Assembly (NCBI GenBank): GCA_963921935.1
Contig: OY998175.1
Coordinates: forward strand, 309,341,484-309,405,483
DNA from: Galeruca laticollis
Taxonomy: Eukaryota; Arthropoda; Insecta; Coleoptera; Chrysomelidae
Direction of reading: 5' to 3'
DNA: 64,000 bases
Each line of letters begins with the position of its first letter. Position 1 is the first letter of the stretch. Positions 20,866 through 30,993 of this stretch are shown in pieces. The notes below the pieces were generated by a model that had not been told where the DNA came from, searched no databases, and was given only the letters and a program-made list of their open reading frames with translations. The position numbers and the translations under genes are program-made.

Positions 20866-22256
20866 TCACTTAAGAAGACAGTTTATTAGTGGAGAATTCC
20901 CTAAATTTAACTGTTCATTGATAACTTCATATTGTGGGTTTCTTAAATGTCTTCTAATTTCCAGTTCTTCAAGGAAATCCAGTTCTTGTTTCTTTTCACA
21001 AATATGCAGTACTTCTAGTTCTGTGTTAGGTGTCAATGAATGATTGGTGTCAAGTAGATGTTTTGCGTAGTGGGATTTATCTGGTTGTTTTAATCTGTAT
21101 GCTCGTAAGTGCTCACTGTATCGTATTTCAAAATTCCTAAGGGTCTGACCCAAATAGACAGCATTACATTCTGTCACATTTGAGTTTATATATACCTGAC
21201 TTCTTTAATAGTGGTATTTTTGTTTTTACATTTAACAATTTTGTACTAACGTTACTTTCTGTTTTAAAAGAAATTGTTGTATTCGTTGCTGAAGATATTA
21301 TCTTTGAAATATTATTAGAAATATTTCCTGCATATGTGATGGTTTTATAAGTTTTAATTTCATCAGCTTGTTTAGGATATACTAGTTGTAATGCCACTTT
21401 TTCCTCTTTTTTACTAATTGGCTTATTTATCATATCTAATGGATAACCGTTAGATATTGCTATTTGTCTAATTGTATTAATCTCTCTATCAAAATTACAT
21501 TTGTTCATAGGAACTGAAAAAGCTCTATGTATCATTGAATTATATGCTGCTAGTCTGTGTGACACAGGGTGGTTAGAATTGAATGGAATTGTCACATCAG
21601 CCTGTGTTGGTTTTCGGTAAATTGAATAATCAAGTACATTATTAACTCTTTGAATTTTTAAATCAAGAAAATTGATTGAGCTATTTTCTTCAATTTCTAA
21701 TGTAAATTTAATTTTCGGGTGTAAATTATTGATGTGGTTGAAAAATACATATAATTGTCGTTCACTACCCATAAAACAAGCTAATATGTCATCTACATAT
21801 CTATACCAAAATAAAATATTTTTCGAAATATTACTTTCAAAGATCTTTCTTTCTAAATTGTCCATAAAAATGTTTGCTAAAATACGTGATATAGGGCTTC
21901 CCATTGGTAAACCTTCATTTTGAATATATATCTTATTGTCAAAAGTGAAATAATTCTGCAAATAAATTAAGTATATCTGATATTATTCCTGGATTAATAT
22001 TTTTATCTTCTAGTAATTTTCTTACAAGTATTAGACATTCTTTAGGAGGAATTTTAGTAAACATATTAGTTACATCGAACGAAATGAGTTTATAGTTATC
22101 TTGCAAGTGGATTGCTTTCAACTTTTTGATTAGTTCTATTGAATTTCTAATTGAGTACTGAGATTCATATCCGTACGTATTGAGTATATTGTTGAGCTTC
22201 TTTGCCAATATATTATGAGGAGCATTAACATAAGAGACTACAGGTCTAATACTCAA
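20866..22256 (-). pseudogene. Penelope reverse transcriptase + GIY-YIG, dimer C left arm, frameshifted
   Basis: Three overlapping frames read as one protein: 22256-21939 (upstream RT, DVTNMFTKIPPKECL), 21961-21164 (LPMGSPISRILANIF, then YRYVDDILACF with the catalytic YVDD, to GIYKLKC) and 21177-20866 (GIY-YIG core VYLGQTLRNFEIRYSEH). Frameshifts at about 21950 and 21170. Compared with the right arm, SPISPILANIF became SPISRILANIF. The N-terminal thumb-proximal part is lost through 5' truncation. It cannot make an intact protein. Confidence 0.88.
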
Positions 22257-22370
22257 TACTTACGGATATGAATCTCAGTACTCAATTAGAAATTCAATAG
22301 AACTAATCAAAAAGTTGAAAGCAATCCACTTGCAAGATAACTATAAACTCATTTCGTCGATGTAACTTAT

Positions 22371-23579
22371 ATGTTTACTAAAATTCCTCCCAAAGAATGT
22401 CTAATACTTGTAAGAAAATTACTAGAAGATAAAAATATTAATCCAGGAATAATATCAGATATACTTAATTTATTTGATGTATGCATTAATCAGAATTATT
22501 TCACTTTTGACAATAAGATATATATTCAAAATGAAGGTTTACCAATGGGAAGCCCTATATCACCTATTTTAGCAAACATTTTTATGGACAATTTAGAAAG
22601 AAAGATCTTTGAAAGTGATATTTCGAAAAATATTTTATTTTGGTATAGATATGTAGATGACATATTAGCTTGTTTTATGGGTAGTGAACGACAATTATAT
22701 GTATTTTTCAACCACATCAATAATTTACACCCGAAAATTAAATTTACATTAGAAATTGAAGAAAATAGCTCAATCAATTTTCTTGATTTAAAAATTCAAA
22801 GAGTTAATAATGTACTTGATTATTCAATTTACCGAAAACCAACACAGACTGATGTGACAATTCCATTCAATTCTAACCACCCTGTGTCACACAGACTAGC
22901 AGCATATAATTCAATGATACATAGAGCTTTTTCAGTTCCTATGAACAAATGTAATTTTGATAGAGAGATTAATACAATTAGACAAATAGCAACATCTAAC
23001 GGTTATCCATTAGATATGATAAATAAGCTAATTAGTAAAAAAGAGGAAAAAGTGGCATTACAACTAATATATCCTAAACAAGCTGATGAAATTAAAACTT
23101 ATAAAACCATCACATATGCAGGAAATATTTCTAATATTTCAAAGATAATATCTTCAGCAACGAATACAACAATTTCTTTTAAAACAGAAAGTAACGTTAG
23201 TACAAAATTGTTAAATGTAAAAACAAAAATACCACTATTAAAGAAGTCAGGTATATATAAACTCAAATGTCCAGAATGTAATGCTGTCTATTTGGGTCAG
23301 ACCCTTAGGAATTTTGAAATACGATACAGTGAGCACTTACGAGCATACAGATTAAAACAACCAGATAAATCCCACTACGCAAAACATCTACTTGACACCA
23401 ATCATTCATTGACACCTAACACAGAACTAGAAGTACTGCATATTTGTGAAAAGAAACAAGAACTGGATTTCCTTGAAGAACTGGGAATTAGAAGACATTT
23501 AAGAAACCCACAATATGAAGTTGTCAATGAACAGTTAAATCTAGGGAATTCTTCACTAATAAACTGTCTTCTTAAGTGA
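22371..23579 (+). CDS. Penelope reverse transcriptase + GIY-YIG endonuclease, dimer C right arm
   Basis: A 402-codon uninterrupted frame. In order: end of RT fingers (MFTKIPPKECL), LPMGSPISPILANIFMDNLE, the catalytic YRYVDDILACF, palm/thumb (KFTLEIEENSSINFLDL), linker, then GIY-YIG nuclease (GIYKLKCPEC, VYLGQTLRNFEIRYSEH). Penelope proteins copy RNA at nicked or terminal DNA ends. A full Penelope protein is roughly twice this length, so the N-terminal half is missing. A codon is deleted near 23135 (NISNISK against NISNNISK elsewhere). The frame upstream of the ATG is open in the collinear text but frame-shifted near 22360. Confidence 0.9.
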   Translation: MFTKIPPKECLILVRKLLEDKNINPGIISDILNLFDVCINQNYFTFDNKIYIQNEGLPMGSPISPILANIFMDNLERKIFESDISKNILFWYRYVDDILACFMGSERQLYVFFNHINNLHPKIKFTLEIEENSSINFLDLKIQRVNNVLDYSIYRKPTQTDVTIPFNSNHPVSHRLAAYNSMIHRAFSVPMNKCNFDREINTIRQIATSNGYPLDMINKLISKKEEKVALQLIYPKQADEIKTYKTITYAGNISNISKIISSATNTTISFKTESNVSTKLLNVKTKIPLLKKSGIYKLKCPECNAVYLGQTLRNFEIRYSEHLRAYRLKQPDKSHYAKHLLDTNHSLTPNTELEVLHICEKKQELDFLEELGIRRHLRNPQYEVVNEQLNLGNSSLINCLLK

Positions 23580-23840
23580 TAATTGTAAAGATCAGCAGAT
23601 ATAGTTTTCCTGGTTTTCTATATCATTGCACAGTTATACTGATCTTAATTGGAAAAATGATATCCAGGATATCACCATAGGGCTAATAATATCTAAGCTT
23701 CAATATTTGTAATATCACATCTTCTTCTTTTTTCTATAAACATATATTAAGCCAATCACAAGTTAGGTTACTTCTTGGTCTAGCCAAAAATAACTACTAA
23801 ACATCAGGTAGGCATAAAATGAAATGTAACTTCTGTCATT

Positions 23841-23867
23841 CTGACGATGATATTGATTTATCGAAAC
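23841..23867 (+). ncRNA. Hammerhead-ribozyme-like core, dimer C right arm
   Basis: CTGACGA, GATA/TATC stem, GAAAC. Unmutated, 260 bases after the protein stop. Confidence 0.6.
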
Positions 23868-24004
23868 AATTGTCATTTTTTTAGAATTTTCAATAACTTG
23901 TATTATATTGTGGAATTAACTAAAGACCGTGAGTTTCATTTAAAAACACTAATATGAGCATATTCCAAGTAAGGGTCGAGACAGTCAATTTCATGATATA
24001 TTTA

Positions 24005-24803
24005 TTCCACAGAACAAAAACTCAAAATCATTCTCACATAATATATTTAATCACTTTGATGTATTTACCAACAATAAATAAGAATAACATTAAATAGTAG
24101 TTATTTGTGTAATAGGTGCAAAAAGTGCATTTTTGTTGCAAGAAAGCATGAAGCACTAGACACAATCTTGTGGAGTAAATATAAATAGCATTTACGAAGC
24201 ACAAATTTACTTATTTAGCATGAAAATTACCTAATTATAATCACTTAGAAATACAATACACACTAAACTATAAATTTGGGATATTTTTATGAACACAAAA
24301 CATATGACAACAGTATATTTGATCAATAGAGAAAGTTATAAAATTATTTGTCTATAAATTGACCGTCGTCTTCTGTCATTGTTCTATACAGCGCCATGCA
24401 TCAAGACGGTGGAGCGGTTGAACTAAAGTAAAAAGATATTCGTTTGCAAAAATTTGCGCACAACAAATCTCAAAAAATACAATGATTTGAGATTTCATAT
24501 TTTCAGAATCGAATTCTCTAGGCTTCCTTTTGGGGATCAGGTTTTGGTGTCCAGATTGGTGACCACAAATTGTCAAAACTGTCAAAATCACACCATCACT
24601 TAATAGCTTATATCTTTTTTATAACAATATAAAACTCAATCAAAATACCTGATCCCCAAGACAAAGGTCCAAGTTATATTGTGTTAAAATTGCAACACTT
24701 AATTTCCCTGCGTTCTTTAGATTTGTTGTGTACAAAATGACCTAAATTTTGTTGCAAATCACGGGTGACAACTATTTTCAGGTTCCTAAAACGTGAGGCC
24801 CCT
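24005..24803. other. AT-rich sequence without recognised gene
   Basis: Presumably the continuation of the intron of the YqaJ-type fragment. A string near 24535-24560 and its reverse-complement-like partner near 24645-24660 (CTGATCCCC motifs) are the only structure noticed. Confidence 0.35.
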
Positions 24804-25327
24804 CTTAAAACATGTAGTTCGAATGAAAAGACTTACTTGTATTGTTGGTTGCTAGCTTGCTGCAACTACAACCGTGCCTAATGACGAAACTTCTGATAGT
24901 ATTGCTACTAAAAACTATATAGTAGTATTTTGTATGTTTTATCAATATCCAAAAGTAGAAATCATTAAATTTCCTAATGACAACTAACTGACATAATCTA
25001 AGTCAGCGATTCTCAAAATTTTTGTTGATGTAACCCTTTTTTTAAAGCGAAATTCCTGATTGAACAATTGTTTTTAAAAATGTATTATTTATTATTAAGC
25101 ATAATAAAAGTACAATGTAACAGTTACTACTTATTAAAATCAACTGTCTCGACCCTTACTTCGTGGAATCTACTCATATTATACTGTTTCTAGATAATTC
25201 CACAATATAGGGGAGACTGGGGTACATTTAAACAAAAACTAATTTAGTCCAATTAAAATCAAATGTATAGTTTTCCAAAGAGTTTTAAACATTTTAGCAC
25301 AAAGTGGAACTCATTTGGGATCTAACT
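24804..25327. repeat. Dispersed repeat X, copy 1, includes a Penelope 3' tail
   Basis: Matches the two-part repeat at 43863-44099 plus 47892-48130. It holds TTGTTGGTTGCTAGCTTGCTGC near 24841, a fragment of the Penelope terminal tail at 25142-25210 (CTGTCTCGACCCTTACTTCG) and GGGGAGACTGGGGTACATTT at 25213. It ends where Harbinger text starts. Confidence 0.65.
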
Positions 25328-25390
25328 TATAAACGGGACATTTTGCCGTTCCGTCTTTACTAAAACAGAACAATTAAATTAGTCTTTTTC

Positions 25391-25823
25391 TTGCGTGCAA
25401 TGGAGGTTGTTGCAGCAGCTTATATATACATGCATTACTTAGTTAAAAAAAATAAAAAAAGACGCGCAGAAAGACGCTGGTGGCAGACCCGGTTGTATAC
25501 TAATAGAAGTGTGTACAGCGGAAATCATTTACTGTTGGATTTAAAATTTCAGTCAACTAGTGGCCTTTACAAAAATTTTACTAGAATGTCTCTAACAGAC
25601 TTCGATTTCTTGATTAATTTGATTGGACCCAAAATAGCACGATACTAGATGGAGAACGGCAATTTCTGTTCAAGAAAGGTTGGCAGTAACAATTCGGTTT
25701 CTGGCGACTGGTGACTCTTTCACCAGTCTACAATACCTTTTTAAAATTTCTAAACAATCGATAAGTGCTATAGGTCCTGAAGTGTGCGAAGCCATTATAG
25801 AAGGATTAAAAGAAAATATACAG
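25391..25823 (+). pseudogene. Harbinger transposase exon 1, copy 2
   Basis: The frame MEVVAAAYIYMHYL... (ATG 25400, or 25391 with MRA) runs to a TAG near 25646, then continues after a frameshift (RWRTAISVQERLAVTIRF, then KISKQSISAIGPEVCEAIIEGLKENIQ) to a donor, CAG|GTAAGA, at 25824. This is the DNA-binding half. Compared with copy 1 it lost a few bases at ARKD-TRW and differs at many residues, so the two are not a recent duplication. Confidence 0.8.
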
Positions 25824-25880
25824 GTAAGAAACTGTTTTATTAAAGAAGTATAATAAACACACATTAAACAAAACAAATGT

Positions 25881-26541
25881 TTATCTTAAATTCTCTAATT
25901 CAATATCGGGCATATCCAATAGTTGGCGTGGTAAAGAATTGACTGAAGTATTGCGACTTGAATGATCCGAAATACTAGAATTAGCATAATTATATGCTGG
26001 AGATGGTACCTGTGAATGCTGTTGAGTAAAACTGGAAGCTTGGCTATCCTGATACTGTTCAAATTGAGAATGTTGTGGCAAAGAATGACTGAAGAGTATG
26101 AGTACGGTATGATTGCGAATGATAAAAATTGGTTGAACTTTGTTCGAGATGGGTCTTGTCTGCTTTAAACAAAATTAACATAATATCTTGTTGTACAGTA
26201 CTTTGTAATTCAAGAGAATATTTGGCCAGTTTTTTAGCCGCAAGATTTCCAAATATTTGACATTCGTTTTGCTCCTGTGGGTTTCTAGCGTTTGCTGATG
26301 CTTCTGACAGTATTTTAAAAGCTTTATCTAATTTCTCAGAATCTTCATTCCTCTTTTGGCGTTTCCTACTAGGTGTCGCTTCATCGCTTTTCTTTTCAGT
26401 ACTAGGTGTTGCTTTTCTTTTCGGTACATTTTCTATACTTTCCCGATTCTCTGGTACAGCAGAATTTTTATCGTTATCTGCTAATGTTCCTTCATCACCC
26501 GATATTTCCTTTTCATCATTATCTTCTTCTTCGTGTACAAT
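25881..26541 (-). pseudogene. Harbinger partner protein (MADF/Myb-like), exon 3
   Basis: On the minus strand, after an acceptor (ATTTTAG) at 26542, the frame opens with an acidic stretch (VHEEEDNDEKEISGDEG), a Lys/Arg-rich part (KRKATPSTEKK), an amphipathic BESS-like helix (DIMLILFKADK region) and a polar Gln/Ser-rich tail to TAA 25881-25883. A frameshift near 26090 separates the last 66 codons. Harbinger elements need this second protein to bring the nuclease to the DNA ends. Confidence 0.72.
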
Positions 26542-26648
26542 CTAAAATTAAAAATAATTTAAAATATGTATTTAATAAACAAACTTATTAAGAAAATAAA
26601 AATATGTCCTATTTTTGGCGCACTGTATAATTTGTTTTAATTTTTACA

Positions 26649-27458
26649 GATACCTTCAACACCAGAAAGATGGTTAGAAGTGGCAAAACAGTTTGAGGAC
26701 ACCTGGAACTTTCCACATTGTCTGGGTGTTTTAGATGGGAAGCATGTTGTTCTCTAAGCTCCAATTAACACCGGAAGCGAGTTCTTTAATTACAAATCAA
26801 CATTTAGTGTAGTTCTTTTTGCCCTAGTGGATGCTAATTATAACTTTTTGTATGTTAATGCTGGAGGCCAAGGAAGAATTTCAAATGGTGGTATCTTTAA
26901 AAACTGCTCGCTTTACAAAAAATTAGAGCGAAATGACTTAAAATTACCTGAACAAGAAGCTTTACATGGCAGGCAACAGAAAATTCCCTATTTTTTTTAT
27001 TGGAGACGAGGCATTTGCCTTAACTGAGTCGTTAATAAAACCGTTTTCGGGAATACATCCTAAAGGATCATTGCAAAGAGTGTTTAACTACAGATTATCT
27101 CGCGCACGAAGAACTGTAGAAAATGTATTTGGCATCGTCTCAGCCGTTTTTAGAGTACTTCGTAAACCGATGTTACTTGAACCCAGAAAAGCTGAATTAG
27201 TTATAATGACATAATTTTTTAAGAGAAACTTCCACATCTTGTGCTTTGTATACGCCACATGGAACCTTCGATACAGAAATTGATGGAAAGCTTGTAGTAG
27301 GAAAGTATAAAACTATAACTAATGAACCAATGTCTTCTTTATTTCCAATTAGAAATATTCCCAGAAGACCAACCGAAAATGCAACACGATTTAGAGACGA
27401 ATTGTCATCATACTTTCAAAACGAAAATCGACTTTTGTGGCAAGATAATTATAAGTAA
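26649..27458 (+). pseudogene. Harbinger transposase exon 2, DDE nuclease domain
   Basis: After an acceptor (TTTTTACAG) the frame reads IPSTPERWLEVAKQFEDTWN and CLGVLDGKHVVL, the first catalytic Asp, then a TAA at 26756-26758, then TFSVVLFALVDANYNFLYVN (second Asp), IGDEAFALTESLIKPF, NYRLSRARRTVENVFGIVSA (third acidic residue, Glu) and a C-terminal tail ending at 27458. One premature stop, one frameshift near 26990 and one TGA/TAA near 27212 inactivate it. The intron before it (25824-26648) contains exon 3 of the oppositely oriented partner gene. Confidence 0.85.
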
Positions 27459-27474
27459 TTCGTTTTATACTTAC

Positions 27475-27566
27475 GGTGCTTTGTGTTTCCCGAACCTTGT
27501 TTTTCTCCCAAAGGAATAGCAAACTTTTAAAGGCAAACCAACTACTTTCATAGATATCTGAAAACT
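27475..27566 (-). pseudogene. Harbinger partner protein, exon 2 (MADF middle)
   Basis: Between acceptor TTACAG (27572-27567) and donor GTAAGT (27474 down) a 92-bp exon encodes IYESSWFAFKSLLFLWEKNK, which is the third helix region of a MADF domain (usual pattern YxSxWFAYxxLxFL). Confidence 0.72.
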
Positions 27567-27715
27567 CTGTAATAAATAAAAATAAAATTAGAAATTGAAA
27601 AGTAAATAAACAAAATAGAAAAGAAATTAATTTTCAATTATTCAAACTTACCTTTACCCGTACCGTGGCTCTTTTTAATTTTTGCTTTTTCTCGCCTAAG
27701 TCCTGACAGAAGAAC

Positions 27716-28064
27716 TGTTACGAACTCGCACACCGAAGCAGATACTAAGTACGGCCCTGTAACCTTATGTTAACGGAGTTAAGAAAAAGGCGAGCGCGCC
27801 GAATTCTGAGAAGGTCTATTGGGATCTATTGTGACCGTCCTTTTTAAACATGTTCTCGAAAGGCATTTTAAGAAATATCGCGAAAGGCATGTCCCATCCG
27901 GAATGTTCTAGTGAAAGAAATTAAGTGAATATAAAAGTGTTATAAATTAATAAGTTAGTGTGCATATAAATTAAATTTAAGTGACTAGTTAAGTACATAT
28001 AAATTAGTGTTAGTGAGTTAGTGTTTAAATAAATTAGTAAGTAATAAATAACAAAAACATTACA
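27716..28064 (+). repeat. 5' LTR of the macrodomain gypsy element, with two deletions
   Basis: 349 bp against 468 bp in the 3' LTR. One missing block (about 75 bp, after 27917) includes the only TATA-like string of the LTR, GATATAAATACAGG; the other (about 45 bp, near 28045) lies just before the end. Elsewhere the LTRs are nearly identical. Confidence 0.85.
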
Positions 28065-28108
28065 TTGGTGTCAGGTGTGGGGTAATATAAATAAATTGCT
28101 ACGTAAAA

Positions 28109-29242
28109 ATGGCCAAGAGACTATGTGATCTCAAAGTGACGGAATTAAGAGCACAATTGGAAGATCGTGAGTTGGAAACGTCCGGTAAGAAAAGTGAGTT
28201 AGTAGAAAGACTTAAAGTGGCACTGGAAAATGACGGCTTTGATCCAGAAACAGTTTTATTTAATGACGAGGCTTCCACCTTAATCTCGTCAATTTCTGCC
28301 ATGGAAGAAAAGATTTCTGCTAATATGAAGAACGATATTTCTGCCATGGAAGAGAAGATTTCCAGCATGAAGAATGACATTTCTGCCGATATCTTATCGT
28401 TAAAAAATGACATTGCTGCTGACGTCGAGAATAAAATTACGTCTCTAAAATCAGACATTGAAAACAAGATAACAACGATAGACGAGAAAATCAAGGAATT
28501 GGAGAGAAATATGGCAGATTTAAGAACACAGGACACTTCAGCAGAAGAAAAGAATATCGAGATCTGCAAGCCAGAAACACAACCCAAGACAGATGATATT
28601 GGCAGTTTTACCCGAGTCAAGGCCCCAACGTTCGATGGAAAGATGTCGTGGACCAATTACGTAAAACAGTTCGAAGCAGCCGCTAGAGTGAATAATTGGT
28701 CCGATAAGGAGAAAGCAGTGAACCTAACTATCGCGCTTCGGGGAGATGCCTTAGATATACTTCAGACGATACCTCTGGAAGAAATGGATGACTTCGAGCT
28801 GCTGAAGAAGAGGTTGGACATGCGATATGGTCACGAACATTTGGAACAGTTGTACAGATTCCAGCTGAAGAACCGAAGGCGGAAAGGTGACGAACCCCTT
28901 CAAGAGTATGAAATGGATATTGCCCGACTAGTTCGATTTGCTTATCCATCAGCACCAGAGAACATGATGGAATGTTTAGGCATCCAGGCCTTTATTGACG
29001 GCTTGTGTGACCACGATATGGAGAAGACGCTTCGATTAGCCCATCCTAAAACATTGGCCGATGCATTGACTGCTGCTCTTGAATATGAAGCAGCCACGAT
29101 GGCTTCGGGATACAACAAAGGTAGGACCATACAGGAAGAAGGTGACGATGACAGACTTGACCAGATCGTCAACTTGTTGAAAGGTATGGCAGACAAGAAG
29201 CCGAAGAAAATCAGGTGCTGTAATTGTGGCCAGCCAGAGTAA
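28109..29242 (+). CDS. Gag of the macrodomain gypsy element, SAP-like N-terminus
   Basis: ATG 28109 is the first after the primer-binding site. Residues about 4-38 (LKVTELRAQLEDRELETSGK, then KSELVERL) match the SAP DNA-binding motif pattern. Residues about 60-150 are a heptad-rich coiled coil (repeats of SAMEEKIS...MKNDIS). Residues about 170-330 carry a Ty3/gypsy capsid region (TFDGKMSWTNYVKQFEAAA, LRGDALDILQ, LQEYEMDIARLVRFAYP). The end is a half zinc knuckle (CCNCGQPE) cut by TAA 29240-29242. SAP motifs normally bind AT-rich scaffold DNA; here it could help chromatin or nuclear retention, which is inference. The frame continues past the stop. Confidence 0.85.
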   Translation: MAKRLCDLKVTELRAQLEDRELETSGKKSELVERLKVALENDGFDPETVLFNDEASTLISSISAMEEKISANMKNDISAMEEKISSMKNDISADILSLKNDIAADVENKITSLKSDIENKITTIDEKIKELERNMADLRTQDTSAEEKNIEICKPETQPKTDDIGSFTRVKAPTFDGKMSWTNYVKQFEAAARVNNWSDKEKAVNLTIALRGDALDILQTIPLEEMDDFELLKKRLDMRYGHEHLEQLYRFQLKNRRRKGDEPLQEYEMDIARLVRFAYPSAPENMMECLGIQAFIDGLCDHDMEKTLRLAHPKTLADALTAALEYEAATMASGYNKGRTIQEEGDDDRLDQIVNLLKGMADKKPKKIRCCNCGQPE

Positions 29243-29480
29243 GCACGCAGTTTGTGTAAGCGTCCTACGACTCCTGCAAACCAAGAACCTCTTAAATGCA
29301 AAGCAGCCAAGAAAAGCTCGCGGTACAACGAAGGTATGACCATGCAGGAAGAAGATGACGATAACAAACTTGACCAGATCGTCAACTTGTTGAAAGGTAT
29401 GGCAAACAAGATGCCAAAGAAGATCAAATGCCGGGAGTGTGGCGAGCTAGAGCACGTACGCAATCCGTCTAAGCGCCCCA
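29140..29480 (+). repeat. In-frame 213-bp tandem duplication of the zinc-knuckle segment
   Basis: CTTGACCAGATCGTCAACTT occurs at 29156 and 29369, 213 bp (71 codons) apart, and both copies continue through LLKGMA-K-PKKI to a CxxC pair. The second copy reads CRECGELEHVRN where the first ends at the TAA. Source bases differ at several sites, so the duplication is not brand new. Confidence 0.85.
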
Positions 29481-30316
29481 AGATTCCTGTAACCCAAGAA
29501 CTCCAGTCACAGGGGAAATTAGACAGGGGTGAACATCCTGCTGATGTGAGTCACCGAAATGCCGACTCCCTGTCCAGACGGCCGTGCCCAACAGACTGCT
29601 CCCACTGCAACAAGATGGAATCTAAGGAAGCTGCAGTTTCAAGAACTACTGTAGTCAACGAGGAATGGTCACCCACCAGGATCAGAGAAGATCAGGAGAA
29701 TGATCCTCACCTGAAGATGATCCGGCAATGGAAGAAAGAAAACCGGCGACCTACCTGGCAAGAAGTGTCAAGATTTTCACCGAAACTCAAGGCGTATTGG
29801 GCTCAGTGGGACTCCCTTGTCCTGGAAGAAGGGATGTTGAAAAGAGTCCTTGAAAACGATGATGGTTTTGAGATGAGGAGACAGCTAGTTATCCCGAGAA
29901 CAAGAGTAGCTGAGGTACTGAGGAGGTTACACGACAGTCCATCGGGAGGTCATCTGGGAGTGAAGGAAACCCTTCAGCGAGTTCGTGAAAGGTTTTATTG
30001 GATGAACAGCTCCAACGATGTGAAGGACTGGTGTAAGAAATGTACGACTTGTGCTACGAGTAATGGACCACATCGCAAGAGAAAGGCACCCATGAAACAG
30101 TACAATGTTGGAAGCCCTTTCGAAAGGATTGCTTTAGATATCGCTGGACCATTTCCGACGACAGAAAATGGTAGCAAGTACATACTGGTTGTAATGGATT
30201 ATTTTACAAAGTGGGTGGAAATTTACGCTATCCCGAACCGAGGCCACAACTGTCGCGGATGTATTGGTGAAAGAATTCATCAGCCGATATGGAGTGCCCA
30301 TGGAAGTCCACAGTGA
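29252..30316 (+). pseudogene. Gypsy Pol remnant: end of RNase H region and integrase N-part
   Basis: Same frame as Gag. After the second zinc knuckle the text jumps to HRNADSLSRRPC, which normally follows RNase H, so protease, reverse transcriptase and RNase H are deleted near 29510. The integrase follows: HHCC zinc finger (HDSPSGGHLG, then WCKKCTTC), first catalytic Asp (IALDIAGPFP) and MDYFTKWVEIYAIP. A frameshift near 30245 makes the last ~20 residues spurious; the true text continues in the next frame from 30247. Confidence 0.85.
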
Positions 30317-30993
30317 CCAGGGAAGAAATTTCGAAAGCCATCTATTCCAGGAGATTTGCGACAAGCTGGGAATGAAGAAGACCAGAACAACAGCATTACA
30401 TCCACAGTCAGATGGAATGGTCGAGAGAATGAACAGGACTATTGGAAAATAACCGGTCCAAAGTAGTATCCAGCCATCAGAGAGATTGGGACCAGTATCT
30501 CTCCCTATTCGCATTGGCTTATCGATCTGCCGTCAATGAGTCCACGGGTGAAACACCGGCGAAAATCCTGTTTGGACGTGAAATGAGGCTTCCTTGTGAC
30601 CTGGAATTTGGCTGCCGGCCTGGAGAAGATCTAGCAGGCGAAGACTACGTGATCCAATTGAGAAGAAGGCTGGACGATATTCATGAACTAGTTCGAACAA
30701 ATCTTCAAGTTGCCAGCGACAGAATGAAAAGTCGGTACGACACGCAGGCCACAGAGGGCGGTTTTAAAAAAGGGGACAAAGTATGGTGACACAACCCGGC
30801 GAGGAGAAAAGGATTTTCTCCAAAATTACAAAAATCCTGGGAAGGTCCATACTTGATCAAGAAAAGGATCAATGATGTTTTATATCGCATAAGCAAGATC
30901 CCCAACGGAAAACCAAAAGTAGTTCACTGAAACCGACTAGCGCCATACGAAGGAGACCATGACATAGAGGAAGGAGTAAACCTTATTCGAGAT
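30247..30993 (+). pseudogene. Gypsy integrase, core end and C-terminal domain
   Basis: Frame 3 from 30247 to 30452 gives VKEFISRYGVPMEVHSDQG (second catalytic Asp) and SDGMVERMNRTI (catalytic Glu). A second shift near 30435 leads to frame 1: FALAYRSAVNESTGETPAKI, FGREMRLP, then the GPY/F-type end with KSWEGPYLIKKRINDV and RLAPYEGDHD. In-frame TGA codons stand at 30787-30789 and near 30928. Each looks like a single-base decay of a sense codon. The frame then runs straight into the macrodomain. Confidence 0.85.

Larger units (their letters stand above)
20496..23991. mobile_element. Penelope-like element, head-to-head inverted dimer C, longest copy
   Basis: Left arm minus (about 22254-20496), right arm plus (about 22255-23991). 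A 13-bp direct repeat, catgatatattta, flanks it at 20483-20495 and 23992-24004. Both arms retain a large part of the reverse transcriptase. Here the extra tail (ending ...gacagtcaatttcat) is on the right arm, opposite to dimers A and B. Confidence 0.93.

Noticed and set aside
21672..22777. 83-codon frames MIELFSSISNVNLIFG... at two places
   Set aside because: They are antisense to the Penelope reverse transcriptase in both arms.
30787..30930. In-frame TGA codons before the macrodomain as selenocysteine or programmed readthrough
   Set aside because: Two TGAs plus two frameshifts and a TAA in the same element are better explained by decay. No readthrough structure was evident.
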